DNA of 64,000 nt from Saussurea involucrata (Eukaryota; Streptophyta; Magnoliopsida; Asterales; Asteraceae): positions 42,136,850 to 42,200,849 of the forward strand of contig CM066321.1 in NCBI GenBank assembly GCA_033807775.1, read 5' to 3'. Shown piece after piece: positions 45,656 through 57,056 of the stretch (its first letter is position 1; every line of letters begins with the position of its first letter). The translations under genes and the position numbers were made by a program. Under the pieces are notes generated by a model. That model worked only from the letters and a program-made list of their open reading frames with translations. It searched no databases and was not told the DNA's origin.

Positions 45656-45670
45656 TCTCCTCCTTAAAAG
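45656..45670 (-). other. R10 polypurine tract
   Basis: The minus strand reads CTTTTAAGGAGGAGA next to the 3' LTR. It lies just after the gag-pol stop at 45691. Confidence 0.8.
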
Positions 45671-45690
45671 AATTCCGTCCCGGAATTCGA

Positions 45691-48600
45691 TTAAGTGAAC
45701 AGATGAGGGTATTTGGCTCTCTTCTCCGCCTCCGATTCCCATGTTGCATCCTGACCCCTATGATGTTTCCACTGGACCTTTACTTGCTTGATCTCCTTAT
45801 TCCTTAATACTTTAACCTTGTGATCAACTATAGCTTCCGGTTCTTCCACATAGTTCAGCTTTTCATCAACCTGGATATCCGGTAGAGAGACTTCCTGGTC
45901 CGGCGTGACTAAACATTTCCGAAAATTCGACACATGAAACGCGTTGTGAATCCTGCTCAATTCCAACGGAAGACCCAATCTGTATGCTACTTCACCAATT
46001 CTTTCTGTAATTTCAAATGGCCCAATATACCGCGGACTGAGTTTACCTTGCTTCCCAAAACGTATGACTCCTTTCCAAGGTGAAACTTTTAACATCACAA
46101 ATTCCCCAACCTGAAATTCTAACGGTTTCCGGCGTCGATCTGCATAACTTTTCTGTCTGTCTTGTGCCGTTTTCAATCTATCCCGGATCTGAGTAATCTT
46201 ATCTGCTGTTAACTGTACTATTTCTGGCCCTGCTAACTGCTTTTCCCCCACTTCATTCCAACACAAAGGCGTTCGGCATTTCCTACCATACAATACTTCA
46301 AACGGTGCCGCCTGAATACTAGAATGATAACTGTTGTTGTAAGCGAACTCTATCAAAGGCAAATGTTTATCCCATGATCCTCCAAAATCAACTATACAAG
46401 CCCGAAGCATATCTTCTAACGTCTGAATTGTTCTTTCACTTTGTCCATCAGTCTGTGGATGGTATGCTGTACTCAACTTGATTTGTGTTCCCATCTCTTT
46501 TTGAAAGCTTCTCCAAAATCTAGAAGTAAAACTACTATCTCGATCAGAAATAATCGAAATTGGTACTCCATGTGGAGTTACTATTTCATTAATGTACAGT
46601 TTGGCCAAACGTTCCAAAGAATTGGTTTCTTTTATCGGCAATAAATGAGAAGACTTCGTCAACCTATCCACAATCACCCAAATAGAATTGAATCCTTTTG
46701 AAGTTCTTGGTAACTTGGTAATGAAATCAGTTGTGATCTGATCCCATTTCCACACTGGAATATCTAAGTGTTGTAACTGACCAAACGGTTTCTGATGCTC
46801 AATCTTTACTTTCTTGCAGGTAATGCAGTCTTCCACATGCTTAACAATACTTCTTTTCATCCCCGGCCACCAATAGAATTGTTTCAAATCTCTATACATT
46901 TTATTTGTACCTGGATGAATGGAGAATCGAGATTGATGAGCTTCTTGTAGTACACGATCGCGTAATCCACCCAAACGAGGTACCCAAATCCTATTCCCCA
47001 AACACAACAACCCACGGTTATCTTTCCCAAGCAATGCTGATATCCCAACCAACCGTTCAGATTTCAAACTTTCTTCTTTTGAAGCATCTAATTTGCACTT
47101 CAGTAATTCGTCAAAAATGTTTGGAAGAAGTTCAGCTCTTAAAGATATCGCCTTTATCGTTCCACTTCTTTCTCGTCGACTTAGTGCATCTGCCACCACA
47201 TTCGCTTTTCCTGGGTGATAAAGGATTTCACAATCATAATCATTCACTAACTCTAGCCACCTTCTTTGCCTCATGTTCAGTTCCTTCTGATCAAAAAGAT
47301 GTTGGAGACTCTTATGGTCCGTAAAAATTTGACATTTGGAACCATACAGATAATGTCTCCAAATCTTCAATGCAAAGACAACCGCTGCAAGTTCCATATC
47401 GTGGGTAGGATATTGCCTTTCATGATCCTTTAATTGACGAGAAGCATAGGAAATTACTTTTCAACGTTTCATGAGTACACATCCCAGACCTAACTTAGAA
47501 GCATCACTGTAGACCACAAAATCATCCGAACCTTCTGGCAATGCTAAAATCGGCGCGCTGCAGAGTTTCTCCTTTAATATCCTGAATGCCTCGTCCTGTT
47601 CTTCCTTCCATTCGAACTTCAGATTCTTCTGTGTCAGCTTCGTCAACGGTGTGGCAATACGAGAGAAATCTTTTATAAACTTTCGGTAGTAGCCGGCCAA
47701 ACCCAAAAAACTTCGTACTTCTGTTGCTGTCTTTGGTGGTTCCCATTTTTCAACTGCTTCCACTTTCATCGGATCGACTTGTATACCCTTTTCAGAAACT
47801 ATATGCCCTAAAAACTGAACTTCCCTTAACCAGAATTCACACTTTGAAAATTTCACATACAACTTTTCTTTCTTCAATAGTTCTAAAATCAAACGAAGGT
47901 GTTGCACGTGCTCTTCCTTGGATCGGGAATAAATAAATATATCATCAATAAACACAATAACGAATTTATCAAGATACGGCTTACATACCCGATTCATTAA
48001 ATCCATGAAAGCAGCTGGAGCATTCGTCAATCCAAATGGCATTACTAGAAACTCATAGTGACCGTACCTGGTGCGAAAAGCAGTGTTCAATACGTCTTCT
48101 TCTTTGACCTTCAACTGATGATAACCGGATCTTAAATCAATCTTGGAGAAACAACAAGCTCCAACTAATTGATCGAAGAGGTCATCAATTTTAGGTAGAG
48201 GATACTTGTTTTTGATCGTGCGCTTATTCAATTCTCTGTAGTCGATACACATTCTCATCGAACCATCCTTCTTTTTCACAAATAAGACTGGTGCTCCCCA
48301 CGGTGAAGAACTTGGTCTGATGAAACCCTTATCGGATAGATCTTGCAGTTGTGCCATCATTTCTTTCATTTCTGGAGGCGCCAAACGATACGGTGCACGG
48401 GCTACAGGGGTGGCTCCAGGAATTAGATCTATACCGAACTCTACCTGTCTAACGGGCGGAAGACTGTTCAAGTCTTCAGGAAATACTTCTGGAAAATCAC
48501 TAACAATTGGAATGTCTTCCAACTTACTCTTCTCTAGCTTAGTATCTATTACATAAGCTAAGTAACCCTGACAACCTTTACTAACACACTTACGGGCTTT

Positions 48601-50196
48601 TATCATGTTAATAAGATTATACTGATAATTCCTACGATCACCATAAATCACTACCGGCCCTTTTTCAGGTAACACAACGTTTATTAACTTCTTATCACAA
48701 TTTATATTAGCTTGGTTCTCGGCTAACCAGTCCATTCCCACTACCACATCAAACTCTACCAGGGCTATTGGAAATAACTGGATTGGTACCCCGCACCCTT
48801 CTATATCTATCACGCAACTATCAAATACTTCTTTAACTGATACTTGATTTTCATTTGCCGTATCTACCAATAAAGCATGATCTAACACTTTCGGCTTTAA
48901 ACGCATGTAAGCAGCAAATGAAGGAGACACAAACGATCGGTTTGCACCAGAATCAAATAACACCTTAGCACGTGTGGAATTTATTAAGAATGTACCTGTA
49001 ACTACGTCCGGAGTTTCCTCCGCTTCCTTTGCTGTCATCTGAAATGAACGGCCTCTTGCTCTTGCTGGCTCTGACCTCGGTACTGTTGGTCTAACACCCG
49101 ATGCTCTTGTTGACGTGCCACCCGATGGTATTCTTCCCAATGGACAATCTGATAGAAGATGATCTGGCGAATTGCATGAATAACAAAATCTAACCACCCT
49201 ACAATCTTTAGCAATATGACCAATCTTCCCACACTTATAACAATTTCTAGGATCTACCTGACAGCTTCCTTGGTGGAAACGGTGGCACTTTGGGCAAGGT
49301 CTTTCAGCTGCTCTAAAAGGTGGACGACTATCAAATCGCTGAAATCCAGACTTCTTCACATCGTGTGGTGGTCCTTCCCATTTTCTCTTTCCCGCACTCT
49401 TATCCCCAACATCCCTCTTATTGTCTCGCTCCACATTTTCCGCAGCATTGACTGCTTCTGAAAAAGTATTAGGTCTCGCTGCAGTTACCAACTTTCTAAT
49501 CTCTGAATTCAATCCGAATACATACCTTTCCATCTTCATCTTTTCCGCGGCAACATAATATTCTCCGAAACGCGACTTTTCCAAGAAACGGACTGTGTAG
49601 CCTCTTACCGATAAATTTCCTTGCTGTAGGCTCAGGAATTCCTCTTCCAACTGTCTAACTGCGGCTTGCGGGCAAAACTGTTCCTTAAATGATCTCGAGA
49701 ATTCGCCCCAAGTAAAAGTTGAATATACCTCAGGTCCTTCAGAGTCAATAAGGGCTTCCCACCAATACAAGGCGTCTGCTTTCAACATTGTTGTTCCATA
49801 TAACACTTTATCTTCTTCCGCGCATTTACTGGTCTTAAATACAGCTTCAACCTCCTTCAGCCATCGCATTGCTTTTACTGGATCTCTGTCCCCTCCATAA
49901 GTGGGTGGTTTACAGCTTAAAAACATTTTATAATCACACTTTCTTGGTACTGATGTGACAATAGGTGCGATAGGCACTTCGTTTTCAAGGTTAGGGTCTG
50001 GTATTGCTGTTTCCGTATGATGAGTCTGGTTAAACATGGCTTGAATATTTGCCTGAAGTCTTCCCATTTCAACCGCTAGATCGTCTCTTGTAACAAACTC
50101 CGTGCCTCGCCCCTGTACACTGCCCCCTGTCCTACCTCTGCCTCTTTCTCCCCCTCTTCCCCTTCCTCCGGCTGTTTGTCTCGTTCCACTTGCCAT
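45691..50196 (-). pseudogene. gag-pol: R10 gag-pol polyprotein with one in-frame TGA
   Basis: This is a single frame of about 1,500 codons from ATG 50196 (MASGTRQTAGGRGRGG). Order: Arg/Gly-rich N-terminus, capsid (WGEFSRSFKEQFCPQAA), zinc knuckles CYKCGKIGHIAKDC and CYSCNSPDHLLSDC near residues 318-353, protease (VLFDSGANRSFVS), and RT with FIDD (FVIVFIDDIFIYS). RNase H follows (YSDASKLGLG). Integrase has its HHCC motif, core residues in ISDRDSSFTSRFW and the Glu in QTDGQSERT. A C-terminal chromodomain (EAIVDHKVKVLRNKEIKQVK) may guide insertion into heterochromatin. The only break I see is TGA at 47461-47463, at the LMKR/KVIS point in RNase H, where homologues have Gly. Integrity elsewhere suggests recent activity. 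Confidence 0.93.
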
Positions 50197-50458
50197 TCTG
50201 TTGATTCAAACAAGGTTAATATACACATAAGCACATACCCCATATAAAAAAGTATTCTGGTTCAAACATGTACCTGTAAGATCATAATTACACTGGCCAG
50301 GTGTAATCTGAAATTACCTTACATGATGTTCCTTCTACCTTTTTATATTTATCATCCCAAGGTTCTAAAATAACAAGGACATCCTAATTCGCATGCAGTT
50401 TAAGTCTAGGTACAGATACTAATACCTAAATCTCTTAAACTAAGGCTCTGATACCATT
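50197..50458 (-). other. R10 leader and primer-binding site
   Basis: The 262-bp leader lies between 5' LTR and gag. The primer site TGGTATCAGAGCC is at 50444-50456 on the minus strand, two bases from the LTR and complementary to initiator tRNA-Met. A short inverted pair around ACACTGGCCAGGTGT lies near 50287-50301. No gene is seen. Confidence 0.85.
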
Positions 50459-52129
50459 TGTAACATCCCTTAATCCCAACATACAAGTTTCATATAATTC
50501 ACCACAAAATAACATATCATAATCCAAATACGGTCCCTTAAATTCTACAATTTGGTCTTTCAGTACAAACTTTTTCGAATAAAGTAAAATACATAACAAC
50601 TACTAAATATAACTGAAATCTTCATAATCATTCAACATCCACAAAAGCTAAACATGAGAATTCCTATCATTGTCTTTTGTTTGCTCCTTGACCTGGAATA
50701 CATATTTTAAAACAAAAATGAGGGTTAGACCTTGAGGTCTAGTGAAAAAAATCCCCGTTAGTAAAAGAAAACATTTGCACATAATTCACATAAGAATACC
50801 AAATATGACTCATGCATCATGTATCTTTCCATCTCTATCTCTTTTCTTTTCCTTGGCCATATTAATTGGTAGCAAGCCAATTAATTACTTTACACCGATG
50901 TACTAAATACAGCCAACACCACTGTCCCTTTGTACAGCCAACTTTCACCGGTCCTAAGCCCGGCCAACTAGTACTCATACAATGTAATATTCATATAAAC
51001 GCTATATGCACCATATTACATTTAATCACATATATGTATTCAATTTGAAAAACATTTCAAATAAAAACTCACCTCGTGCGTTATTACAAAAACTCTTTCA
51101 AGGTAATTCACGTAAGTCGCCCCTTCACCGAATCTGAAATCACAAAATACCAAATATTTCTCTTAACACTAAACTCACGAAATCCTCAACCCAAGTCGCA
51201 ACCCAAAAAGACATGAAATCGCAATGAACAGTACAAGTCGCAACCGTGATGAACAGTACAAAGTCGCAACCTCTCACTGCGACTTCACCCCCGAAATCGC
51301 AACCCACTATTGCGACTTCACCCTAAGTCGCAATCCACCACTGCGATTCCACCCTGGAGTCGCAACCTACTATTGCGATCCCAAACCCGAATCGCAATCA
51401 ACTACTGCGATTCTAAGCCAAGTCGCAAACGACCATTGCGACTTCATACCCAAGTCGCAACTAACTATTGCGACTTCGATGAATGTCGCAGTCGTCCATT
51501 GCGACTTCGATGAATATTAGCCTACTGCGACTTCGATGAATGTCTTAGCCTACTGTTTCATCCTAAAAACCCATCTTTTTGCAGTTTTATTCTATGCAGG
51601 TTTATGTAACTTTGCAGATATGTTTTATACTACCATAAGAACACTATTCCAAACCCAAAATTATCATATCTTTCTAAAATTACCAAAACCCACTTAAAGC
51701 TTATCTTGTAACCTCAAGAACACTTCTAATAATTATAATACATACAAGAATGGATTGTTACCTTGTTTTCTTCAGTTTGTTATAAGCAGTTTCAGCAGTA
51801 ACACTTCTCCTTCTTCTTCTTTCACTTCCTTCGACCTCTCTCACTCTCTCTCTAAAACCGAAAACACACACACACACCTAGGATATTTAGATATTTTGGT
51901 TAAGAAGGAGACATCATTTGCCAAATGAAGTACTAAAGGCGGTGGAGGTGGTGATTAGTTTTAGTGATAAGACCAATTTAACCCTCAACTTCTCCTATAT
52001 GGCAAAACTTACCCCCAAACTTCCAAGTAACAAGTAAAACTTATCCCTTATCTCCTAATTCCATAAAATACTAACATAAAGACTTATAAAATTCCAAATT
52101 TAACTTAGATAAAATACCTGGTTATTACA
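50459..52129 (-). repeat. R10 5' LTR (1,671 bp)
   Basis: It pairs with 43981-45652, with a 3-bp indel, a few 1-2 bp indels and about a dozen substitutions. It would hold the promoter for the gag-pol RNA. Confidence 0.95.
51220..51535. repeat. GTCGCAA/TTGCGAC inverted-pair array in R10 5' LTR
   Basis: This is the second copy of the array described at 44742-45060, with the same unit order and a few base changes, some of which restore a full GTCGCAA. Confidence 0.8.
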
Positions 52130-52134
52130 ACAGG

Positions 52135-55100
52135 GGTGGTTGTTGCCTCTGTGGTCTTTTGAGCAGTTTCTGGTACATGGGTTTCTTCAGCGGTTGATTC
52201 CACAGAGATGGGTGTTGTCTCTGTGGTCTGTTGAGTTTGTTGATATTTGGTTTGTTGTGGAGGGGCTTGGCTGATTGGTTATGCTGCGATTGGTGGAGCC
52301 TGTAGTCCTCTGGTCGTAGCTTTCTCCCTTATATTATCCCCCTCAGGATGATCTGATGGACCAGGATGGTCATCATCAGAGTCATCCTGACTCTTATCAG
52401 AAGTACCCTCTGCTCTGCAGGAAGCTTTGGGTTTCTTTGGTAGTTCTGCTCCTGCGGCCATCAACTTCGTACATACATCATCACAGAGGCCGATTAGAGT
52501 TGCAAGCTCTGCTTCTGTGTTGAAGCGCATTTTGCCGACACTTTTTCTGAATTCTTTAACGTAGTTGGCATTTGCAGAAGTGAAGGAGACGATGACTTCT
52601 GTGACCTGGTTTATCACATTTTGCCCGAGCTCTGTTAGCTGTGCTCTGGTCATGTAGTCTTTTGGCTGCATCAGTATTGTGTTGTGCATTGCTTCTGCTT
52701 GAACGTTTTGCAGAGCCTTCTGTAGATCTGTAGGTGTGAGGCTCTGTAACTTGTTGGATTGTTGTTCATTTGTTCAAGGAAATGCTTGACTGATTCCTTG
52801 AATGCAGATGTTGCGGCTATTCCGAAATATTTAGCAGCAGAAGTGGCTGTTGTTGTGGCAGTTGTTTGAGCAGAAGACTTCATCTCTGTTATGGCGGATT
52901 TCACCTCTGTGGACAGATTGTCCATTTTGGTGTTCAGATTTAGCAAGGCCGTTGATGTTGTCTCTGCAAAAGATGTGAAAGAGCTTTGCAACTCTTTCAT
53001 GGTTTGGTTCACAGACGTGACAATGGTTTGGAACTCATCCCTTGATACTTGTGTCCCTGGTGTAACCTCTGGAGGAACAACCCCTTCTCCATAGTGAGTC
53101 CCTGTTCCTGGGACACCTTCGTTCACCCTTGTTTGTACGTTGGGGGTGGAAGGATTTCCATCTGATCTTCGAGAAGAAACCTGAGTTTCGATCTCTACAG
53201 AAGTTCTGTGAAGAACAGTGTCCAAATCCACTCCAGAGGTGGGTATCGGAATGTTCTTCTATTGACTTGGAGACTTGTCTAGAGTCTCGTCGTCTTTGTG
53301 CTCACTACTTCTCTCTGAAAGATGTTTTGGCCCTATATTGTGCGTGGAAGAGGAAACGAATTCCTCTGTAGGGTTTTCTAGTGTGATCTGGGGCGATGGA
53401 TCACGAACTATAGGTGAGTCTCTTCGAGGAGACTCCCTAGGAATGGATTCCCCGGTTTCTGTGGGCGCAGAGGTTGAAAGAATAACCTCTGGCTGGATAG
53501 GTTGGGATTGGATCGAGCTGTGCTGTTCTTTTTCAATAACTCCTTCTGCAGCTAGACATGCGGAGTTAGATGTGTGGGTTGCACTGGGAGGGGGTGAGGG
53601 ATGTGTGCCTTCTGCAACTTCGGCATCTTTTTCTTTTTCATTTTCTTTTCCTCTCATTCTATCTAAGGCCTTTTTAACTTCATCTCTGTTCCACAGAGCT
53701 TCTGCTTGTAGCCTAAGCCTTTCCCTAGTTTTATCATCTGACAAGTCGATTTCTTCTATTCCTTCTTCTGAAGCTTGGCTTGGACTCCTTCTGTGGACGT
53801 CCAGTCCCTGTTGGATGAAGGGATTATGTAGAATGTTAGGGGTTTCAGACGGTTGATCTCTAGGGGTTTGATCATCTTCTTGCAGATTGGTGTCAATGCC
53901 AGAGATAGAGAAGTCTTGTTCTTTTGTGGTGTGGTGGTCAAGTGGTGGTGCATTCCACCCAGCTGTATTTAGGGTGTTAGCAAAGTCAGGGTGTTGAAGG
54001 AAATCGTTTAAGTTTCCTTGATGAGCGAATCGATCTGGGGATTGATAAGGTGATTGATATTCCTCTTCTGCAACTTCGACTTCTTCATTTTCATATTCTG
54101 CAGTTTCTTCTTGTGCCGTTTTTCGACCCGGGTTTCTGCGATCTCTTCTTCAACATCTTCTGCAGCTGCCTCTTCTGCGATGGTAACCATTTGATCAAGT
54201 GATTTCCCATGCATCTTTTTGGTCTTCCTCCTCTTGGGTTTTGGTGCCCCTTCTTCTGTGGGTTTTGATTTTCTTTTCTTTGGTTTTGGAGAAGAGGGAG
54301 AAGCAGAGGAGCCAACTTCTGTGGCACGAGGAGGTGAAGGTTGATCTTCTGTAATGTTTGTAGAGGTGCCTTCTGCAGTTTTCCTCTTCTTTGTTTTTGG
54401 GTTAGAGGCAGAGGCTTTAGAAGAAGACTTCTTACTCATGAGCTCGTCACGTTTGGCCATAAAACTACGTTGGATTTCCAAATGTTTTGCCAGTTTCTTC
54501 TTCTTTGATTTTGTAGAGAGGGGTTCTACAGCTATAGTTCCTAGGGGGACACCTAAACGAGGGGGTGTCACAGGGCTTGGTTCCGGAGTCCTGTGATCGC
54601 GTATATACTCTCGCTTAAGGGTTTTGTTCGTGGCATATTTCAGAAGCCTTTTTGAAAGAGGTCTGCAGTGGTTGTAGCCTTCAGCATGATCGGTGAGGAT
54701 GTTCTTGTTCATCGGGAACTGTTTGGGAATTTGTCCTTCCATTGGCCAGTTCTGCATCATTAGCAGAGGTTCGAACAGAACTCCCAAGATTCTTTGGAAT
54801 TGCAGAGGCGGTAGATATGTGGGATCATTCTCTTTAGCCTTTAGGGTGTTGTTCTTTCTGTCGATTGTATTGATGGTCTCCTGCAACATGATGGTTGAGT
54901 AATCGAGTGGGAGATCGTAGTAGACCCCATACATGATGGTTAAGATCTGATGCGAGCTCTGGTCAATGCTTCCTATCTTCCCTGTCAGGCATCTGTTGAG
55001 GATCGAAAACAAGGTGTTCCACGGAGGTGGTAGTCTGCCTCTGCGGAAGTCATTTCTCTTCCTCAGGTGGGTGTTGTACCCAAGCATTTCTACAAAACGA

Positions 55101-55639
55101 CAGAGCTCGTCGTCTGTAGGTTGTTCTGCATATGTTTTCAATCCCAGAAGACCTCTTGTTGGTAGATTGAACTCCAGAGAGAACATTGTTCTATTAAATT
55201 TGAGTTCCAGATGCTCTGAATTATCCGGCTTTGAGATGTATCCTTTGATTAGAGAATCATCTTTATCATATCTGCAGCTCTGCCAAAATTGGTTCAAATA
55301 CCCAACAGGTATTTTCTTTGGGGTTCTTGAGAGTAAAGGGAAGAGTATATGATTTTCCATTATGTGCAGAAGAATGGCATGGACTTCGCCGAAGGCAGTG
55401 GGTGAGGGGACCAAATAGCAGTTATTGGATTTGATTGGCAGTATTTTTTCAAAATGATCCTTTGCTATAAAGCTTTGAAGATGAGTGGTCGGAGTAAAGT
55501 CCGCTGATTCGCCGGAATCTTCTTGTTCGATATTTTTGGCGAGGTGGGGGTTTTCTGAATGTTCAGAATGAGCAGGTGAATGTTCCGCTGAGTTCGCCGG
55601 AGAGTGTGCAGGGGAGATAGCTTGAGAAGATGAAGCCAT
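52135..55639 (-). pseudogene. R9 third ORF, N-terminal and central part
   Basis: The start is ATG 55639 (MASSSQAISPAHSPANSAEH). A 543-codon frame (55639-54008) holds the N-terminal domain: FEKILPIKSNNCYLVPSP, YLNQFWQSCRYD, ISKPDNSEHLELKFNRTMFS, MYGVYYDLPLDYSTIM. Two strong basic clusters follow (KPKKRKSK and PKPKRRKTKK) near residues 450-480. Frame changes lead to 53744-53259 (acidic, charged), 53231-52671 (LNLNTKMDNLSTEVKSAI coiled coil) and 52689-52279 (acidic tract). R10 interrupts it at 52134. With the part at 42373-43975 the ORF would be about 1,700 codons. I see no signal peptide or membrane helix, so an envelope role is not supported by sequence. Confidence 0.78.
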
Positions 55640-57056
55640 TGGTAATTAGAATATGATATTTGCAGGTTTTTGCAGGGTTTCGCCAGAGAAGAATGAGGGT
55701 TCGTAAAGGTTTTATGAGTGGTTAAGCTTGGGTTTTATATGAGTGTAAAATGGTAGAATTCGAAAGAGTAAAAATATATGGCAATGGATAAATATTTGGA
55801 ATCCGTACTCGAGTTAGAACGGCGGGTTCAACTTTCCATAGAAAACGTTCCATGTACGCCCAATGAAAAAGAGACACGTAGGCCATGTCATAGGATGACA
55901 GGACGTCGTGCGCGGCTCATTAATGCTAGGCGCGTGGGGTTGTTCTTAGCCACAAGAATTTCACTCTCAATAAAAGTAACCGTTATTATTACATAAATGC
56001 CCAAGTTGCAGATTGACAGAACCTCTGTGGTTTACAGAAGCTCTGTGATTTTGAAAAACTTGATGTTCATGCCTCATATATCTCATTGTTATCATGACTC
56101 TTTAGGTTCTTCTTTAACCAAAACATTTGTAAAGGCATTTGAGTGGATTAATAGGATTTTAGTGAAGAAATTTCGTTAAGAGGTTTTGAGGCTCTGTAGG
56201 AACTTGCAGAAGCTCTGTCACGGCCAGCAGAAGCTCTATGAAAGAAAATTTCTCATAACTAAAAATCTATCAACGATTTTGATCATCCAAGTTTTGATTT
56301 GTACTAAGAAACGTTTTTCGGACATATTTGAAAGTTGGTGTCCGAGAAAACTGTTATGGAAAAAGTTTTGTTCGAGAAGGTCATGGTGTGTGTGTTTGGT
56401 TTCCGAGATAACATTCCAGAAGATCGATAGAGGTTAAATTTGCGATCACAGAGCATATTTTTGGCAGAACCTCTGTTGAGCTCAGCAGAGGCTCTATGAC
56501 CTCAAATTTCTCATAACTCAAATTTTATGAACCTTTTTGATCTTTTGATTTTTGAAATGTTATCCACAGTATATTTAGGACGTATTTGACAATTTGTGTC
56601 CTTGAAAACTGTTTTCAAAAACTTTTTGTACGAGAGACGTACCTTTTGGTTCTTCTTTTCTCGGCAGTGATGTTTGACTTCTGTCGATATAGATTTATTT
56701 GACACTTTTCTTTGGATCCCCCTTGAAAGATTAACCTCTGTATATCATTTCAAGGTTCCTTTTTCTCCCCCTTGATCTAACCATCTCTGTAGATCAAGTT
56801 ATTTCCTTCTGCTCCCCCTTGACCTATGCTTGGATCAAAATAGGATAAGTTTTGCATAATACATAGGTCATTTTTTACCAGAGGTTCTGTGGTGGTCGTC
56901 AGAGGTTCTGAGCAGACCTACAGAAGCTCTGTGATTTCAAGAACTATTTAAGATTGAGAATTTACATACAGAAAGAAATCAATCAAAGCATTTAAATAAA
57001 GTAGTAAAAATATATATTTATTCATAGAAGATAATGCTATACTCTACAGAGGATTT
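55640..57056 (-). other. R9 spacer between pol and third ORF, with repeated polypurine tracts
   Basis: There is no gene here. Three minus-strand purine motifs (CAAGGGGGATCC type) lie at about 56714, 56765 and 56811. CAGAGGTTCTG and CAGAGGCTCT words recur at 56013-56500 and 56880-56930. It is the counterpart of R4 22104-23310. Confidence 0.75.

Larger units (their letters stand above)
43981..52129 (-). mobile_element. R10: nearly intact Tekay-type chromovirus (Ty3/gypsy)
   Basis: This is a complete insertion of 8,149 bp with target duplication ACAGG (43976-43980, 52130-52134), interrupting the third ORF of R9. LTRs are 1,672 and 1,671 bp and differ at roughly 15 sites (about 1%), so it is the youngest element here. 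It has a Met-tRNA primer site, one gag-pol reading frame with a single stop codon, and a polypurine tract. The terminal inverted repeat is TGTAA/TTACA. Confidence 0.95.
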
